Shown here: positions 17,022-25,099 of the stretch, piece after piece | Numbering within the stretch: the stretch's first letter is position 1 | How the letters are laid out: each line of letters begins with the position of its first letter | Source: Nostocoides jenkinsii Ben 74 | GTDB lineage: Bacteria > Actinomycetota > Actinomycetes > Actinomycetales > Dermatophilaceae | Reading direction: 5' to 3' | Length of the DNA stretch: 60,575 nt | Assembly (NCBI RefSeq): GCF_001046875.1 | Contig: NZ_HF571038.1 | Span: 755,539 to 816,113, forward strand | The notes under the pieces: generated by a model | Database searches by the model: none | Told to the model about the DNA's origin: nothing | Seen by the model: only the letters and a program-made list of their open reading frames with translations | Translations under genes and position numbers: made by a program

Positions 17022-18820
17022 CGGGCGTTCTCCATGGGCACGAGCGCTGCGGACCGCATGAACGCCTCCGACTCTTTGGCGGAGGCGAAACGACGCGTTC
17101 CCACCTCGGAGTCCGGCAAGGGCGGCACGTCGACGCAACGAACCAGCGGATGACCGGCCGATTCCGCTGCTTCCCCAGGAGCGAAGAGTTCCTCGGTCAG
17201 CTTCTCGCCTGCACGTAGGCCGGTGTCGGTGATCTCGATGTCGCGGCGTCCCGAAAGGCTGATCAGGGTGCGGGCGACGTCGAGGATCTTCATCGGCTCG
17301 CCCATATCCAGCACCATCACGCGTCCATCGTCCCCGATGGCGGCGGACTGCAGCACCAGCTGGCAGGCCTCGGGGATCAGCATGAAATAGCGCTCGACAT
17401 CCGGATGGGTCACCGTCACCGGGCCGCCCTGCTCGATCTGCTGAGTGAACGCCGTGATCACCGAGCCGCGCGAGCCGAGGACATTGCCGAAGCGGACACT
17501 GACATAGCGTCCGCCGCCCTGCGTCGCCTCGTGGGCGGTGAGCCGCTCGGTCAGGCGCTTGCTATATCCGAGGACGGACGAGGGGTTCGCCGCTTTGTCG
17601 GTAGAGATATTGACGAAGACCTCGACACCCGCCGCCCGGGCGGCTTTGAGCACGTTGAGGGTTCCGAGGACGTTGGTCTTCCACGCCTCCTCGGGATAGC
17701 TCTCGAGGAGGGGCAAGTGCTTCAGCGCGGCCGCGTGGAAGACCACATCGGGTCGGATGTCATTCATCACCTCGTGCATGCGCGCGGCATCGCGAATGTC
17801 GGCGAGCACGGTGTCGTCGCCGTCGAGCAGGCCGTGGCCCGCGAGCGTGAGTTGCGTTGCGTGCAATCCCGATTCGTCCCGATCGAGCATGACGAGGCGG
17901 CGTGGGTCGAAGCGTGCGACCTGGCGGCAGAGCTCCGATCCGATGGAGCCGCCGGCTCCCGTCACGAGCACGGTCTTGCCGCTGATGGTTCCAGAGATGG
18001 CGTCGGCGTCGAGGGCCACTTCGCCGCGGCCGAGCAGGTCGGCGAGGTCCAGGCTGCGCAGGTCCGTGTGCCTGACCGAGCCCAGCAGGTCGCGCGTGGG
18101 GGGCAGGACCCGCAGGTCGAGGTCGAGGGCAGCGGCGGCTTCGCGCAGCTCGTTCAGCAGTTCGCCGCTCGCGCTCGGGACGGCGACGGCGACGGCGAGC
18201 ATGGTTGCACCCGAGAGGTGGGCCACCGACGCGAGATCGCCGCGCCCACCGCGCACCCGGATGCCGTCGATGCTCCACCGCCGCTTCGCCGGGTCGTCGT
18301 CGAGGACGGCGACCGGCGCCATTTGACTTGCCGGGTCGGTGATCAGGCTGCGGATGAGCTGGCGGCCACCGCGCCCGGCACCGAAGACGATGACGCGCTC
18401 GGCATCCTCGCGCGCGCCAGGTCGAGTCGTGCGCAGGCGCACCACGAAGCGCGCGCCGAACATGGCGAGGATCGCGATCAGCCCGCCGATCAGCGGCACC
18501 GAGCGCGGCGCCCACAAGGGCGAGGTGAACCAATTGATGGCGAAGGCCGGGACGACGGTCAGGGCGATGATGCGCAGCAGGTCGACGACTTCTTCGAGGG
18601 ATCCCATGACGTGACCGATGGCATACGGCCCCACGGTGAAGCCCGTCACCAGGTGGAGCACGACGACGAGGCCGACGAAAAGAGGCAGGCCCTCAGACAC
18701 GTGCTCGAGGCGGAAGTCGAAGCGCAGCAGCACGGCGAGGGCGACCGCCACGATCCAGATCAGGACATCGAGAGCCGGCCATCGCCACCGCGCCAGAGCG
18801 TCAGGGGGGGTAGCGGGCAT
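17018..18820 (-). CDS. PglF/WbpM-like membrane UDP-GlcNAc 4,6-dehydratase
   Basis: A 600-residue membrane-anchored dehydratase. About four hydrophobic segments fill the first 130 residues. A Rossmann-like module follows (VIVFGAGRGGRQLIRSL), then the catalytic SDR domain with LVTGAGGSIGSEL, FHAAALKHLPLLE, NISTDKAANPSSVLGYSK and RFGNVLGSRGSVI. The catalytic Tyr of ordinary SDRs is Leu here (Met in many relatives). It makes the 4-keto-6-deoxy intermediate used by the aminotransferase. ATG 18820 was chosen over TTG 18853 because a GAAAG precedes it and the likely promoter would place the transcript start after the TTG. It is the first gene of the nine-gene minus operon. Confidence 0.85.
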   Translation of the reverse strand: MPATPPDALARWRWPALDVLIWIVAVALAVLLRFDFRLEHVSEGLPLFVGLVVVLHLVTGFTVGPYAIGHVMGSLEEVVDLLRIIALTVVPAFAINWFTSPLWAPRSVPLIGGLIAILAMFGARFVVRLRTTRPGAREDAERVIVFGAGRGGRQLIRSLITDPASQMAPVAVLDDDPAKRRWSIDGIRVRGGRGDLASVAHLSGATMLAVAVAVPSASGELLNELREAAAALDLDLRVLPPTRDLLGSVRHTDLRSLDLADLLGRGEVALDADAISGTISGKTVLVTGAGGSIGSELCRQVARFDPRRLVMLDRDESGLHATQLTLAGHGLLDGDDTVLADIRDAARMHEVMNDIRPDVVFHAAALKHLPLLESYPEEAWKTNVLGTLNVLKAARAAGVEVFVNISTDKAANPSSVLGYSKRLTERLTAHEATQGGGRYVSVRFGNVLGSRGSVITAFTQQIEQGGPVTVTHPDVERYFMLIPEACQLVLQSAAIGDDGRVMVLDMGEPMKILDVARTLISLSGRRDIEITDTGLRAGEKLTEELFAPGEAAESAGHPLVRCVDVPPLPDSEVGTRRFASAKESEAFMRSAALVPMENAR

Positions 18821-18855
18821 TGTGGGCTTTCGTGACACTGGCGAGATCGCCAACG

Positions 18856-18885
18856 ACTATAACGCACCACCCAAAGGCGTGCCAC
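18856..18885 (-). promoter_or_regulatory. Candidate promoter of the nine-gene minus operon
   Basis: Reading leftward, TATAGT (18856-18861) is a good -10 box, with GTGGCA (18880-18885, four of six matches to TTGACA) 18 bp upstream. The predicted start, near 18849, leaves a leader of about 30 nt before ATG 18820. The 156-bp gap also serves the divergent BY-kinase gene, for which TAATCT near 18958 is the only -10-like box I see, without a clear -35. Confidence 0.45.
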
Positions 18886-19009
18886 CTGAGCATTGTGCCT
18901 GCTGGTGGGCCTAGGGGCGAGACACCCCGACGACTCGTGCCCCGCGTGACGGACGGGTAATCTACGGCGAACCTCTTTCCCCCCTGCTCTCTGAGGACGC
19001 TTACGGCCC

Positions 19010-20602
19010 GTGGAACTCCGTGACTATCTGCGCATCGCCCGCCTGCACTACAAGGCGATCCTGACCTTCATCGCCCTCGGCCTGCTGACGGCCTGGCTGG
19101 TGACATTGTTCACACCCCGGGTCTATGCCGCGACCGCCTCCGGGATGGTGCGCTCCGGCGTGGCCGAGAGCCCCGCGGAGGAGTCCCTGGGGGACACGCT
19201 GGCCAAGTCGCGGGCCGTCGCCTATGTCGACGTCGCGAAGAGTCGTCCGGTGGCGCAGAAGGCCATCGACAAGCTCGGCCTCGACACCACGCCCGACGCC
19301 CTGATCTCCCATATCACCGTCACCCAGCCGGTGCAGACGGCGACGATCAAGGTGCAGGCCCGGGCCGGGTCGCCGTCCGGCGCGCAGCAGTTGGCGGACA
19401 CCTGGGTCGTGGCCTTGACCGAGCAGATCAAGGAGCTCGAGGACCCGGCAGGCAAGGGATCGAGCATCCGCATGATCCCCGTGGAGAACGCGGCGCTTCC
19501 TGGCGGGCCCGTCTCCCCGAATCCGGTGCGCAATCTCGCGCTCGGCTTCCTGCTCGGGGGGCTGGCCGGATCGGCATACGCCCTGCTGCGCTCCCGGATC
19601 GACCGTCGCATCCGCGATGTCGACACGGTCACCCGGCAGTTCGGTGTCACCGTCGCCGGTGCCATCCCGGCGAGCGAGATCCTGCGCCGCAACGAGGAGG
19701 GGCACGTGCCCGTGGTCTTCGGGGGCCGGGGCGACAGCAAGCGCAGCCAGGTCGTGGAGTCCTTCCTCAAGATCCGCACCAACCTGCAGTTCATGGATAT
19801 CGACAACCCGCCGCGGGTCATCGTCGTGACGAGCCCGCTGCCGGGTGACGGCAAGTCGACGGTCTCGGCCAATCTCGCCATCGCGCTCGCCGAGGCGGGC
19901 GAGTCGGTGATCCTGCTCGACGGCGACCTGCGCCACCCGGTGGTCGCCGAATCCTTCGGCCTGCTCGAGGGCGCCGGCCTGACCGACCTGCTGACCGGCA
20001 AGGCCACCCTCGACGAGGTCGCCCAGCACCCGGCCCAGACCCCGAATCTCACGGTCGTCGGCGCCGGCAGCATCCCGCCCAACCCGAGCGAGCTGCTCGG
20101 CTCCAATGTCATGCGCCAGCTGCTGCAGACCCTGCGCCGCAACCACATGATCATCGTCGACGCGCCGCCGCTGCTGCCCGTCACCGATGCTGCCGTGCTC
20201 ACGGCCAATGCCGACGGTGCCCTCGTCGTCATCACCGCCGGCAAGACCCTCGACACCCAGCTCGACGGTGCCCTCACCAGCCTCGAGCAGGTCAACGGCC
20301 ACGTGCTCGGTGTCATCTTCAACAGGATCGAGTCCGGCTTCGCCTCCGGCTATGGCAACTACGGCGGCTATGGCTACTACGGCTCGTATTACGGCCACGA
20401 CGAGGCGAAGGGCAAGGGCAAGGAGGCCAAGGCCCCCGCGGCGCCCACCCCCGACGGCTACGACGGCCCGCCCCCCGTCGCCCGCTTCCCCGCGCCGGCC
20501 CCGCCGCCTCCGGGCTCCCTGGCCGACCGGATCGACGCCGGCGACGTCGACACTCCCGCCCCGGCCGGCGCCACCGCTTCCGACGCCCGGCCCGCCGACT
20601 GA
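19010..20602 (+). CDS. Wzz-type chain-length regulator fused to a BY-kinase
   Basis: A 530-residue fusion controlling polysaccharide length and export. Residues 1-210 form the Wzz domain with two transmembrane helices (around 17-37 and 175-195). A cytoplasmic bacterial tyrosine kinase domain follows, with Walker A SPLPGDGKST, Walker A' LLDGDLRHP and Walker B MIIVDAPPL. After about residue 445 comes a tyrosine cluster (YGNYGGYGYYGSYYG), the expected autophosphorylation tail, then a Pro/Ala-rich extension of about 70 residues. Actinobacteria often carry both parts in one chain. GTG 19010 gives a start directly before the first helix; its ribosome binding site is poorly spaced. It lies between the polysaccharide operon and the cys genes, and is monocistronic. 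Confidence 0.88.
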   Translation: MELRDYLRIARLHYKAILTFIALGLLTAWLVTLFTPRVYAATASGMVRSGVAESPAEESLGDTLAKSRAVAYVDVAKSRPVAQKAIDKLGLDTTPDALISHITVTQPVQTATIKVQARAGSPSGAQQLADTWVVALTEQIKELEDPAGKGSSIRMIPVENAALPGGPVSPNPVRNLALGFLLGGLAGSAYALLRSRIDRRIRDVDTVTRQFGVTVAGAIPASEILRRNEEGHVPVVFGGRGDSKRSQVVESFLKIRTNLQFMDIDNPPRVIVVTSPLPGDGKSTVSANLAIALAEAGESVILLDGDLRHPVVAESFGLLEGAGLTDLLTGKATLDEVAQHPAQTPNLTVVGAGSIPPNPSELLGSNVMRQLLQTLRRNHMIIVDAPPLLPVTDAAVLTANADGALVVITAGKTLDTQLDGALTSLEQVNGHVLGVIFNRIESGFASGYGNYGGYGYYGSYYGHDEAKGKGKEAKAPAAPTPDGYDGPPPVARFPAPAPPPPGSLADRIDAGDVDTPAPAGATASDARPAD

Positions 20603-20605
20603 CGC

Positions 20606-20630
20606 GTGCCGCCCACGGGCGGGGCGGCAC
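20606..20630. terminator. GC hairpin after the BY-kinase gene
   Basis: Perfect 9-bp arms (20606-20614 and 20622-20630) with a 7-nt loop begin 4 bp after the stop codon. No U-run follows, as is usual for actinobacterial terminators. Confidence 0.5.
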
Positions 20631-20644
20631 GGGGCATACGACCA

Positions 20645-20688
20645 CGAGGGCGGGCTGCACGGGGGAGATCCCCGGCAGTCCGCCCTCG
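20645..20688. terminator. Long bidirectional terminator between BY-kinase and cysQ
   Basis: Arms of 14 nt (20645-20658 and 20675-20688) pair with one G-T wobble, and an inner CGGGG/CCCCG extends the stem. It lies between two convergent genes and could end transcription in both directions. Confidence 0.7.
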
Positions 20689-20717
20689 TCTGTCGCTGCG
20701 AAAGCCTTTGCGGCGGC

Positions 20718-21476
20718 TCAGAATTCCAAGGTCGCGACCGCGGCGAGCACCTGCTCGGCGAGCTCGGGACGGCATACGATCAGATCGGGGAGCGAGACGT
20801 TGGGCTGGTTGTAGAGCAGTTTGCTCCCGTCCACCCGGCTCGTGAACAGCCCAGCAGCGGCGGCGACGACGACCGGGGCGGCGGAGTCCCATTCATACTG
20901 ACCGCCGGCGTGGACGTAGGCGTCCGTCGACCCGTCGAGCACCGAGACAGCCTTCACGCCGGCCGATCCCATCGGGACCAACTCCGCGTCCAGCGCCTCG
21001 ACCAGCCCGGGCAGCCAGGCCGGCGGGCGCGAACGCGACACCGCGAGCCGGATCGGGCCGCCGGTGGCCTCGGGAATCGCCGGCACGGCATCCGTGGAGA
21101 AGACCTGGTCGCGCGCGGGCAGGGCAACGGCGCCCGCGACGAGCTCGCCGCGCTCCCACAGGGCTACGTGAACGGCCCAGTCGTCGCGGGGGCGCTCGGA
21201 GAACTCGCGGGTGCCGTCGAGCGGGTCCACGATCCAGACGCGCTCGGAGCGGAGCCGCACCGGGTTGTCGGCGCCTTCCTCGCTCAGGACGGCGTCGTCG
21301 GGACGCGCCTGCGCGAGGGCGTCCATCAGGAAGTCGTGCGAGCCGCGGTCACCGGCGTCCCTGAGCGCCTTCGGGTCGCCGTCCTGCGGGAAGTCCGCGC
21401 GGATGGCGAGCAGCACCTTGCCCGCCTCGACGGCGAGGTCCCGGGCCAGGATGTGGTCGTTGCGTGGGTCGGCCAC
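20718..21476 (-). CDS. cysQ: CysQ-like 3'(2'),5'-bisphosphate nucleotidase
   Basis: A 252-residue inositol-monophosphatase superfamily enzyme that hydrolyses 3'-phosphoadenosine 5'-phosphate (PAP) or PAPS, the by-product and intermediate of sulfate activation. Metal-site motifs are SEEGAD near residue 66 and WIVDPLDGTREF near residue 82, with WDSAAPVVVAAAAG near the C-terminus. The GTG start lies 3 bp after the stop of the permease gene, so the genes are co-transcribed with the APS kinase. Inositol phosphatase activity is an alternative, but the cys context favours CysQ. Confidence 0.83.
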   Translation of the reverse strand: MADPRNDHILARDLAVEAGKVLLAIRADFPQDGDPKALRDAGDRGSHDFLMDALAQARPDDAVLSEEGADNPVRLRSERVWIVDPLDGTREFSERPRDDWAVHVALWERGELVAGAVALPARDQVFSTDAVPAIPEATGGPIRLAVSRSRPPAWLPGLVEALDAELVPMGSAGVKAVSVLDGSTDAYVHAGGQYEWDSAAPVVVAAAAGLFTSRVDGSKLLYNQPNVSLPDLIVCRPELAEQVLAAVATLEF

Positions 21477-21479
21477 GTG

Positions 21480-22427
21480 TCAATTCCCCTTCGATATGTG
21501 TTGCGATTCGGGGGAGCGTTTGCCGGCCCCGAAATGTTGGAAAGCGGGTCGCCCGTGGGCGTGCTTGACCAGGCCCCATACGACCGGTCCGAGGATCACC
21601 ATCGCGGCGCCGAGGATGCCCACCCACACCGGGGGCAGCTTCAACAGCCCGAGGCCGGTCAGGGTCAGCACGATCGCGATCCCGCGTCGCAGGATCGACT
21701 GCGAGGTGTATGCCGCGAGCCGCGCCCCCACGAACGTCCCCGGGCTGCCGCCGATGATCAGCGGGAGCAGAATCTCCCAGTCGATACCGCTGACGATCAT
21801 GTGTGAGATGGCCGCCGAGAGCACCAGCGGGATGGCCTGCACCAGGTCGGTCCCGACGAGTTTGCGGGCGGAGAGCGTGGGATAAAGCAGCAGCAGGCTG
21901 ATCATGATGAGCGAGCCGGAGCCGACACTCGTCATACCGACGAGCAGGCCGCCGATCGCGCCGACGGCGAGCGTCGGCAGCGGGCGGACCACCGGATCCG
22001 GCCGGTCGGGGTCATCCTGGAAGCCGCGGCGCATCTCCAGGTAAATCCGCAGGGAGAAGGTCACTGCCGTGAGCAGCAGGGCGACGCCGATGGCCTTCTT
22101 GACGAACGCCTGCTGGTCGGCGTCGGCGCCGATCGCCTGGATGATCCACGCCCCGGCGAACGACGTGGGCACCGAGCCGATGATCAGCCACTTCGCGAGC
22201 TTGAGGTTGGGGGAGCCGTGCTTGTAGTGCACGGCCGCGCCGACCGTCTTGTTGATCGCGGCGGCGGTCAGGTCGTTGGCGACGGCGGCGGTCGGGGGGA
22301 TGCCGAGGAAGATCAGGGCCGGCGTCATGAGGGCGCCGCCCCCCATACCGGTCAGCCCGACGACGATGCCGATGAGGAAGGCGACGGCCAGCAGGCCGGG
22401 GGTGTCGGCGGTGATCAGATCGCCCAT
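21480..22427 (-). CDS. TSUP (TauE/SafE) family sulfite/anion exporter
   Basis: A 315-residue membrane protein with about eight to nine hydrophobic segments in two halves. The conserved N-terminal GLTGMGGGALMTPALIFLGIPP and the matching second-half GMTSVGSGSLIMISLLLLYP are the internal repeat typical of TauE/SafE. Members move sulfite, sulfonates or other small organic anions. Its overlap with the APS kinase gene (13 bp) and tight spacing to cysQ point to sulfur metabolism. Direction and substrate are not determined by the sequence. Confidence 0.85.
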   Translation of the reverse strand: MGDLITADTPGLLAVAFLIGIVVGLTGMGGGALMTPALIFLGIPPTAAVANDLTAAAINKTVGAAVHYKHGSPNLKLAKWLIIGSVPTSFAGAWIIQAIGADADQQAFVKKAIGVALLLTAVTFSLRIYLEMRRGFQDDPDRPDPVVRPLPTLAVGAIGGLLVGMTSVGSGSLIMISLLLLYPTLSARKLVGTDLVQAIPLVLSAAISHMIVSGIDWEILLPLIIGGSPGTFVGARLAAYTSQSILRRGIAIVLTLTGLGLLKLPPVWVGILGAAMVILGPVVWGLVKHAHGRPAFQHFGAGKRSPESQHISKGN

Positions 22428-23644
22428 TCCAGAACTTCTTCCTTGCTGAGGTGCCCGCTCTGCTGCAGGAGGCTCAGGACGTCCCCGACGGCGGATTCGA
22501 TGGTGCGCCCCGTGGTGTCGATGACGAGGTCGGCGTCGGTGGGCTCCTCATACGGGGAGGAGATGCCGGTGAACTCGGGGATCTCGCCGCGGCGGGCCTT
22601 GGCGTAGAGACCCTTGCGGTCGCGGCGCTCGCACTCGGCGAGCGGCGTGGCGATGTGGACGAGGAGGAAGTCGCCGCCGGCTTCTTCGACCATCTGGCGC
22701 ACGGCCTGACGGGTGGAAGCGAAGGGGGCGATCGGGCTACAGATGGCGACGCCGCCGTGGCGGGCGATCTCGGCGCCGACCCAGCCGATGCGGCGGATAT
22801 TGGTCTCGCGGTCGGCGGCCGAGAAGCTCAGGCCCGCGCTCAAGTGCCGTCGAACGAGGTCACCGTCGAGCAAAGTGACGCTGCGCTCCCCGTCCTCGAG
22901 GATGAGGTCGCGCACGGTGCGGGCGATCGTGGACTTCCCGGAGCCGGAGAGGCCGGTGAAGAACAGGACCAGACCGTGGGGCCGTGGCTCGCTCGGGAGG
23001 GGCGTCAGGTTCACGACGTCCCCCGGGGCGTATGCCGCGACGACCCGCTCCCGCTTGGCCGCGCTCGCGCGCGGGCTCAGGGGGACGGCGACGACGTGGC
23101 CGCGGCGCAGGCGCACGACGGCTTCGAGGGCGGAGCGGATGGCGGCCACGGCGGGGGAGTGTGCCGTGTGGGTAGGCCCGGCGAGGACGAGGAATTGCAG
23201 AGGACGCTTGCCTGCCGTCGCGACGATGTCGAGCAGGTCGTCCGTGCGGACCGGGCGGTCGACGACCACGCTGACGGTGCCGTCTTCGAGTTGGCCGGCG
23301 TTCTCCTCGGGGGAGGCGTAGTAGCGCTCGAAGGTGCGCGGGGAGGGGCGGCCGGTCCAGGTTGCGTGGGCCGGCAGGTCGAGACAGCCGTCGCGGTCGG
23401 GGGTGGCCGAACCGGTCGGGACCTGCGCGAACGGCACGCCTTCGGGATCGACGATCTCCACCCCGCCGGCGGCCAGCGCCTGGTCGGCGATGGTGTGCGG
23501 GATGTGGAGCGGGGTCAGCCGGTCGATGTCCTGCTCAGTCAAAGCACCGGCGTGCAGCAACTCAAGATCATCGAGTTGGTCGACCGGTGGGCAGAACTGC
23601 GGCAGGCTCGGAGTCGCGGCAGTCACAACCGACAATTCTGCCAC
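22415..23644 (-). CDS. cysC: APS kinase (CysC) with N-terminal ATP-sulfurylase-like domain
   Basis: A 409-residue protein that would phosphorylate APS to PAPS. The C-terminal half is a clear adenylylsulfate kinase: P-loop FTGLSGSGKSTIARTV, LLDGDLVRRHLSAGLSFS, RETNIRRIGWV and KARRGEIPEFTGISSPYE. The first 210 residues resemble ATP sulfurylase in layout (LTPLHIPHTIAD, FLVLAGPTHTAH) but the usual catalytic QxRNP and HxGH patterns are not visible, so that part is probably non-catalytic or regulatory. GTG start. It begins 43 bp after the last tad gene and may share its transcript or have its own promoter in that short gap. Confidence 0.85.
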   Translation of the reverse strand: MAELSVVTAATPSLPQFCPPVDQLDDLELLHAGALTEQDIDRLTPLHIPHTIADQALAAGGVEIVDPEGVPFAQVPTGSATPDRDGCLDLPAHATWTGRPSPRTFERYYASPEENAGQLEDGTVSVVVDRPVRTDDLLDIVATAGKRPLQFLVLAGPTHTAHSPAVAAIRSALEAVVRLRRGHVVAVPLSPRASAAKRERVVAAYAPGDVVNLTPLPSEPRPHGLVLFFTGLSGSGKSTIARTVRDLILEDGERSVTLLDGDLVRRHLSAGLSFSAADRETNIRRIGWVGAEIARHGGVAICSPIAPFASTRQAVRQMVEEAGGDFLLVHIATPLAECERRDRKGLYAKARRGEIPEFTGISSPYEEPTDADLVIDTTGRTIESAVGDVLSLLQQSGHLSKEEVLEWAI

Positions 23645-23687
23645 TGGTTGGGGGGTAGTTCGAACGGGCCGCTTGGTGCTGGGCAGG

Positions 23688-24179
23688 TCACGGCACCACG
23701 TCGGCGCGGGCCCGGGACGAGACGGTGATGGTGATCGAGCCGCCTAGGGCGTCGAGCGCGGAGCCGAGGATGGGTAGTTCCGCGGTGCCAGTCAGGACCA
23801 CGACGGCGCTGGTGCCGTCCGGGCTCCCTGTGCCGGGAGCGATGGACCAGGTTTGTATCCGGCTCGGCAGCGGCCGGGCGGCCAGGTAGGCGCTCGCGCT
23901 CTGCACGACGGCCGCGTCGGTCAGCGGGACGGCCTCGCCGACGCCGTTGACGTAGACGACATCGCTGACCGTGTCGGCCGCATCCAACGCCGCCGCATCG
24001 GCGGCATCGAGCAGCCGCATCCGGGCAAGTTGGGCGCTAGTGACGGTGATCGTGCCCAGGATGAGGACGGAGCCGATCAGGCAGAGCGCGAGGATCATCA
24101 GCGCGATCGTCCCCGCCTCGCGGTCGTCGTCCGACTTCTTCCCGTATGCGGCGCCGCTCCCCTTCGTGCGCATCCGCAT
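23688..24179 (-). CDS. TadG-like/Rv3654c-like pilus-associated membrane protein
   Basis: A 163-residue protein with one N-terminal transmembrane helix (IALMILALCLIGSVLILGTITV) and a DAADAAALDAAD segment just after it, the pattern of Tad-locus helicase-like/TadG-type proteins (pilus assembly, DUF4190-free Rv3654c-like). The ATG at 24179 follows the preceding stop by 2 bp. It is the last gene of the tad operon, just before cysC. Such proteins are thought to be minor pilins or secreted pilus components. Confidence 0.7.
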   Translation of the reverse strand: MRMRTKGSGAAYGKKSDDDREAGTIALMILALCLIGSVLILGTITVTSAQLARMRLLDAADAAALDAADTVSDVVYVNGVGEAVPLTDAAVVQSASAYLAARPLPSRIQTWSIAPGTGSPDGTSAVVVLTGTAELPILGSALDALGGSITITVSSRARADVVP

Positions 24180-24181
24180 GA

Positions 24182-24682
24182 CTACCCCCGAAACCGCTCG
24201 ATCGTGACGACCTGGGTCGCCGACACCGGCACGTCCAACGGGATGACGTCCCGCGCGAAGGACGGTATGAGGGGCAGTGGCACGGTGACGGTGGTGGACA
24301 TCTCCACCTTTGCCTCCGGGGTGAAGCAGGGCGACGCGGCGCACGAGATGGCCAGCGTGGCCTGGTCGCCGGTGAAGCCTTGATCGGTGAAGGCGATCGC
24401 CGCGGCGGCTTGGGCTCGCCCTGAGGCACTGTCTTCCGAGGCGGCCGTGACGAACGCTCGGCTCGCTTCGCGCGCGGCCTGGGTCGCGGCATACGAACCT
24501 GCCTGGACGCGCGCAACCATCAAGGTGAGGTAGATCAGCGGCACGAGCATCAGGACGCCGAGGAAGACGAACTCGACGATTGCGCTGCCCTCCTGAGCCG
24601 GGGCGTCGGCAGCCGCCAGGCGTTGTCGAAGTCTCCGCAGGCGGTGCGGCACGGACGCCAGGCAGTGGCGAAGCCTGCTCAC
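24182..24682 (-). CDS. TadE-like pseudopilin
   Basis: A 166-residue protein with the TadE signature GSAIVEFVFLGVLMLVPLIYL near residue 40, where the Glu five residues after the Gly-Ser matches the pseudopilin processing motif. AATQAAREASRAF follows. TadE proteins are cleaved by the prepilin peptidase and needed for Flp pilus assembly. GTG 24682 overlaps the preceding TGA. The longer frame back to 24931 is arginine-rich shadow sequence of the previous gene and was discarded. Confidence 0.8.
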   Translation of the reverse strand: MSRLRHCLASVPHRLRRLRQRLAAADAPAQEGSAIVEFVFLGVLMLVPLIYLTLMVARVQAGSYAATQAAREASRAFVTAASEDSASGRAQAAAAIAFTDQGFTGDQATLAISCAASPCFTPEAKVEMSTTVTVPLPLIPSFARDVIPLDVPVSATQVVTIERFRG

Positions 24683-25095
24683 TGCCGCTCCTGGAAGGCG
24701 CGGCCGACGACATCGAGTCCGCCGCTGGGGCCGAAGGGGCCGAGCAACGGTAGGGGTGCCTTGACTCGCACGACGACCACGGCAACCCCGTCCACCGACC
24801 CGTCCGAGGCCGTGATGTCCTGGGCGAACCGGGTGGAGATGGATTTGCCGATCAGCTCCCGTGTCCGCGTGATCGCCTCCCCGGGCTGCGCGTCGGCCCG
24901 TGCGCCCAGCCGGGCGCCTTCGGCGGCGCACGAGATCAGGGTGTTGCGCACGTGCAGCGCGAGCCCGAGTTGGAAGACCATCGCGAAGACGAGCATGAGC
25001 AGCCCGCTGACCATGGCGAAGTCGGCAACCGCCGCGCCCGCATCGGTGTCGTCCGGCTCCCGCGCCCGCAACCTCCGGGCGAGGATCCGCATCAT
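24679..25095 (-). CDS. TadE-family minor pilin
   Basis: A 138-residue protein with an N-terminal AAVADFAMVSGLLMLVFAMVFQLGLALHVRNTL segment that resembles the TadE motif, though Asp replaces the usual Glu after the Ala-Val-Ala stretch. CAAEGARLGARA follows as in this family. Two ATG codons stand at 25095. It is the first of three TadE/G-like genes in a row, each overlapping or abutting the next. Confidence 0.75.
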   Translation of the reverse strand: MMRILARRLRAREPDDTDAGAAVADFAMVSGLLMLVFAMVFQLGLALHVRNTLISCAAEGARLGARADAQPGEAITRTRELIGKSISTRFAQDITASDGSVDGVAVVVVRVKAPLPLLGPFGPSGGLDVVGRAFQERQ

Positions 25096-25099
25096 CGGC

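Noticed and set aside
17405-18835. 476-residue antisense frame over the dehydratase gene
   Set aside because: His/Asp/Glu/Gly-rich shadow translation typical of the complementary frame.
2-23644. A sulfated capsule made with PAPS
   Set aside because: No sulfotransferase is visible and cysD is broken. The neighbourhood alone does not support it, so it is kept only as an alternative in the findings.
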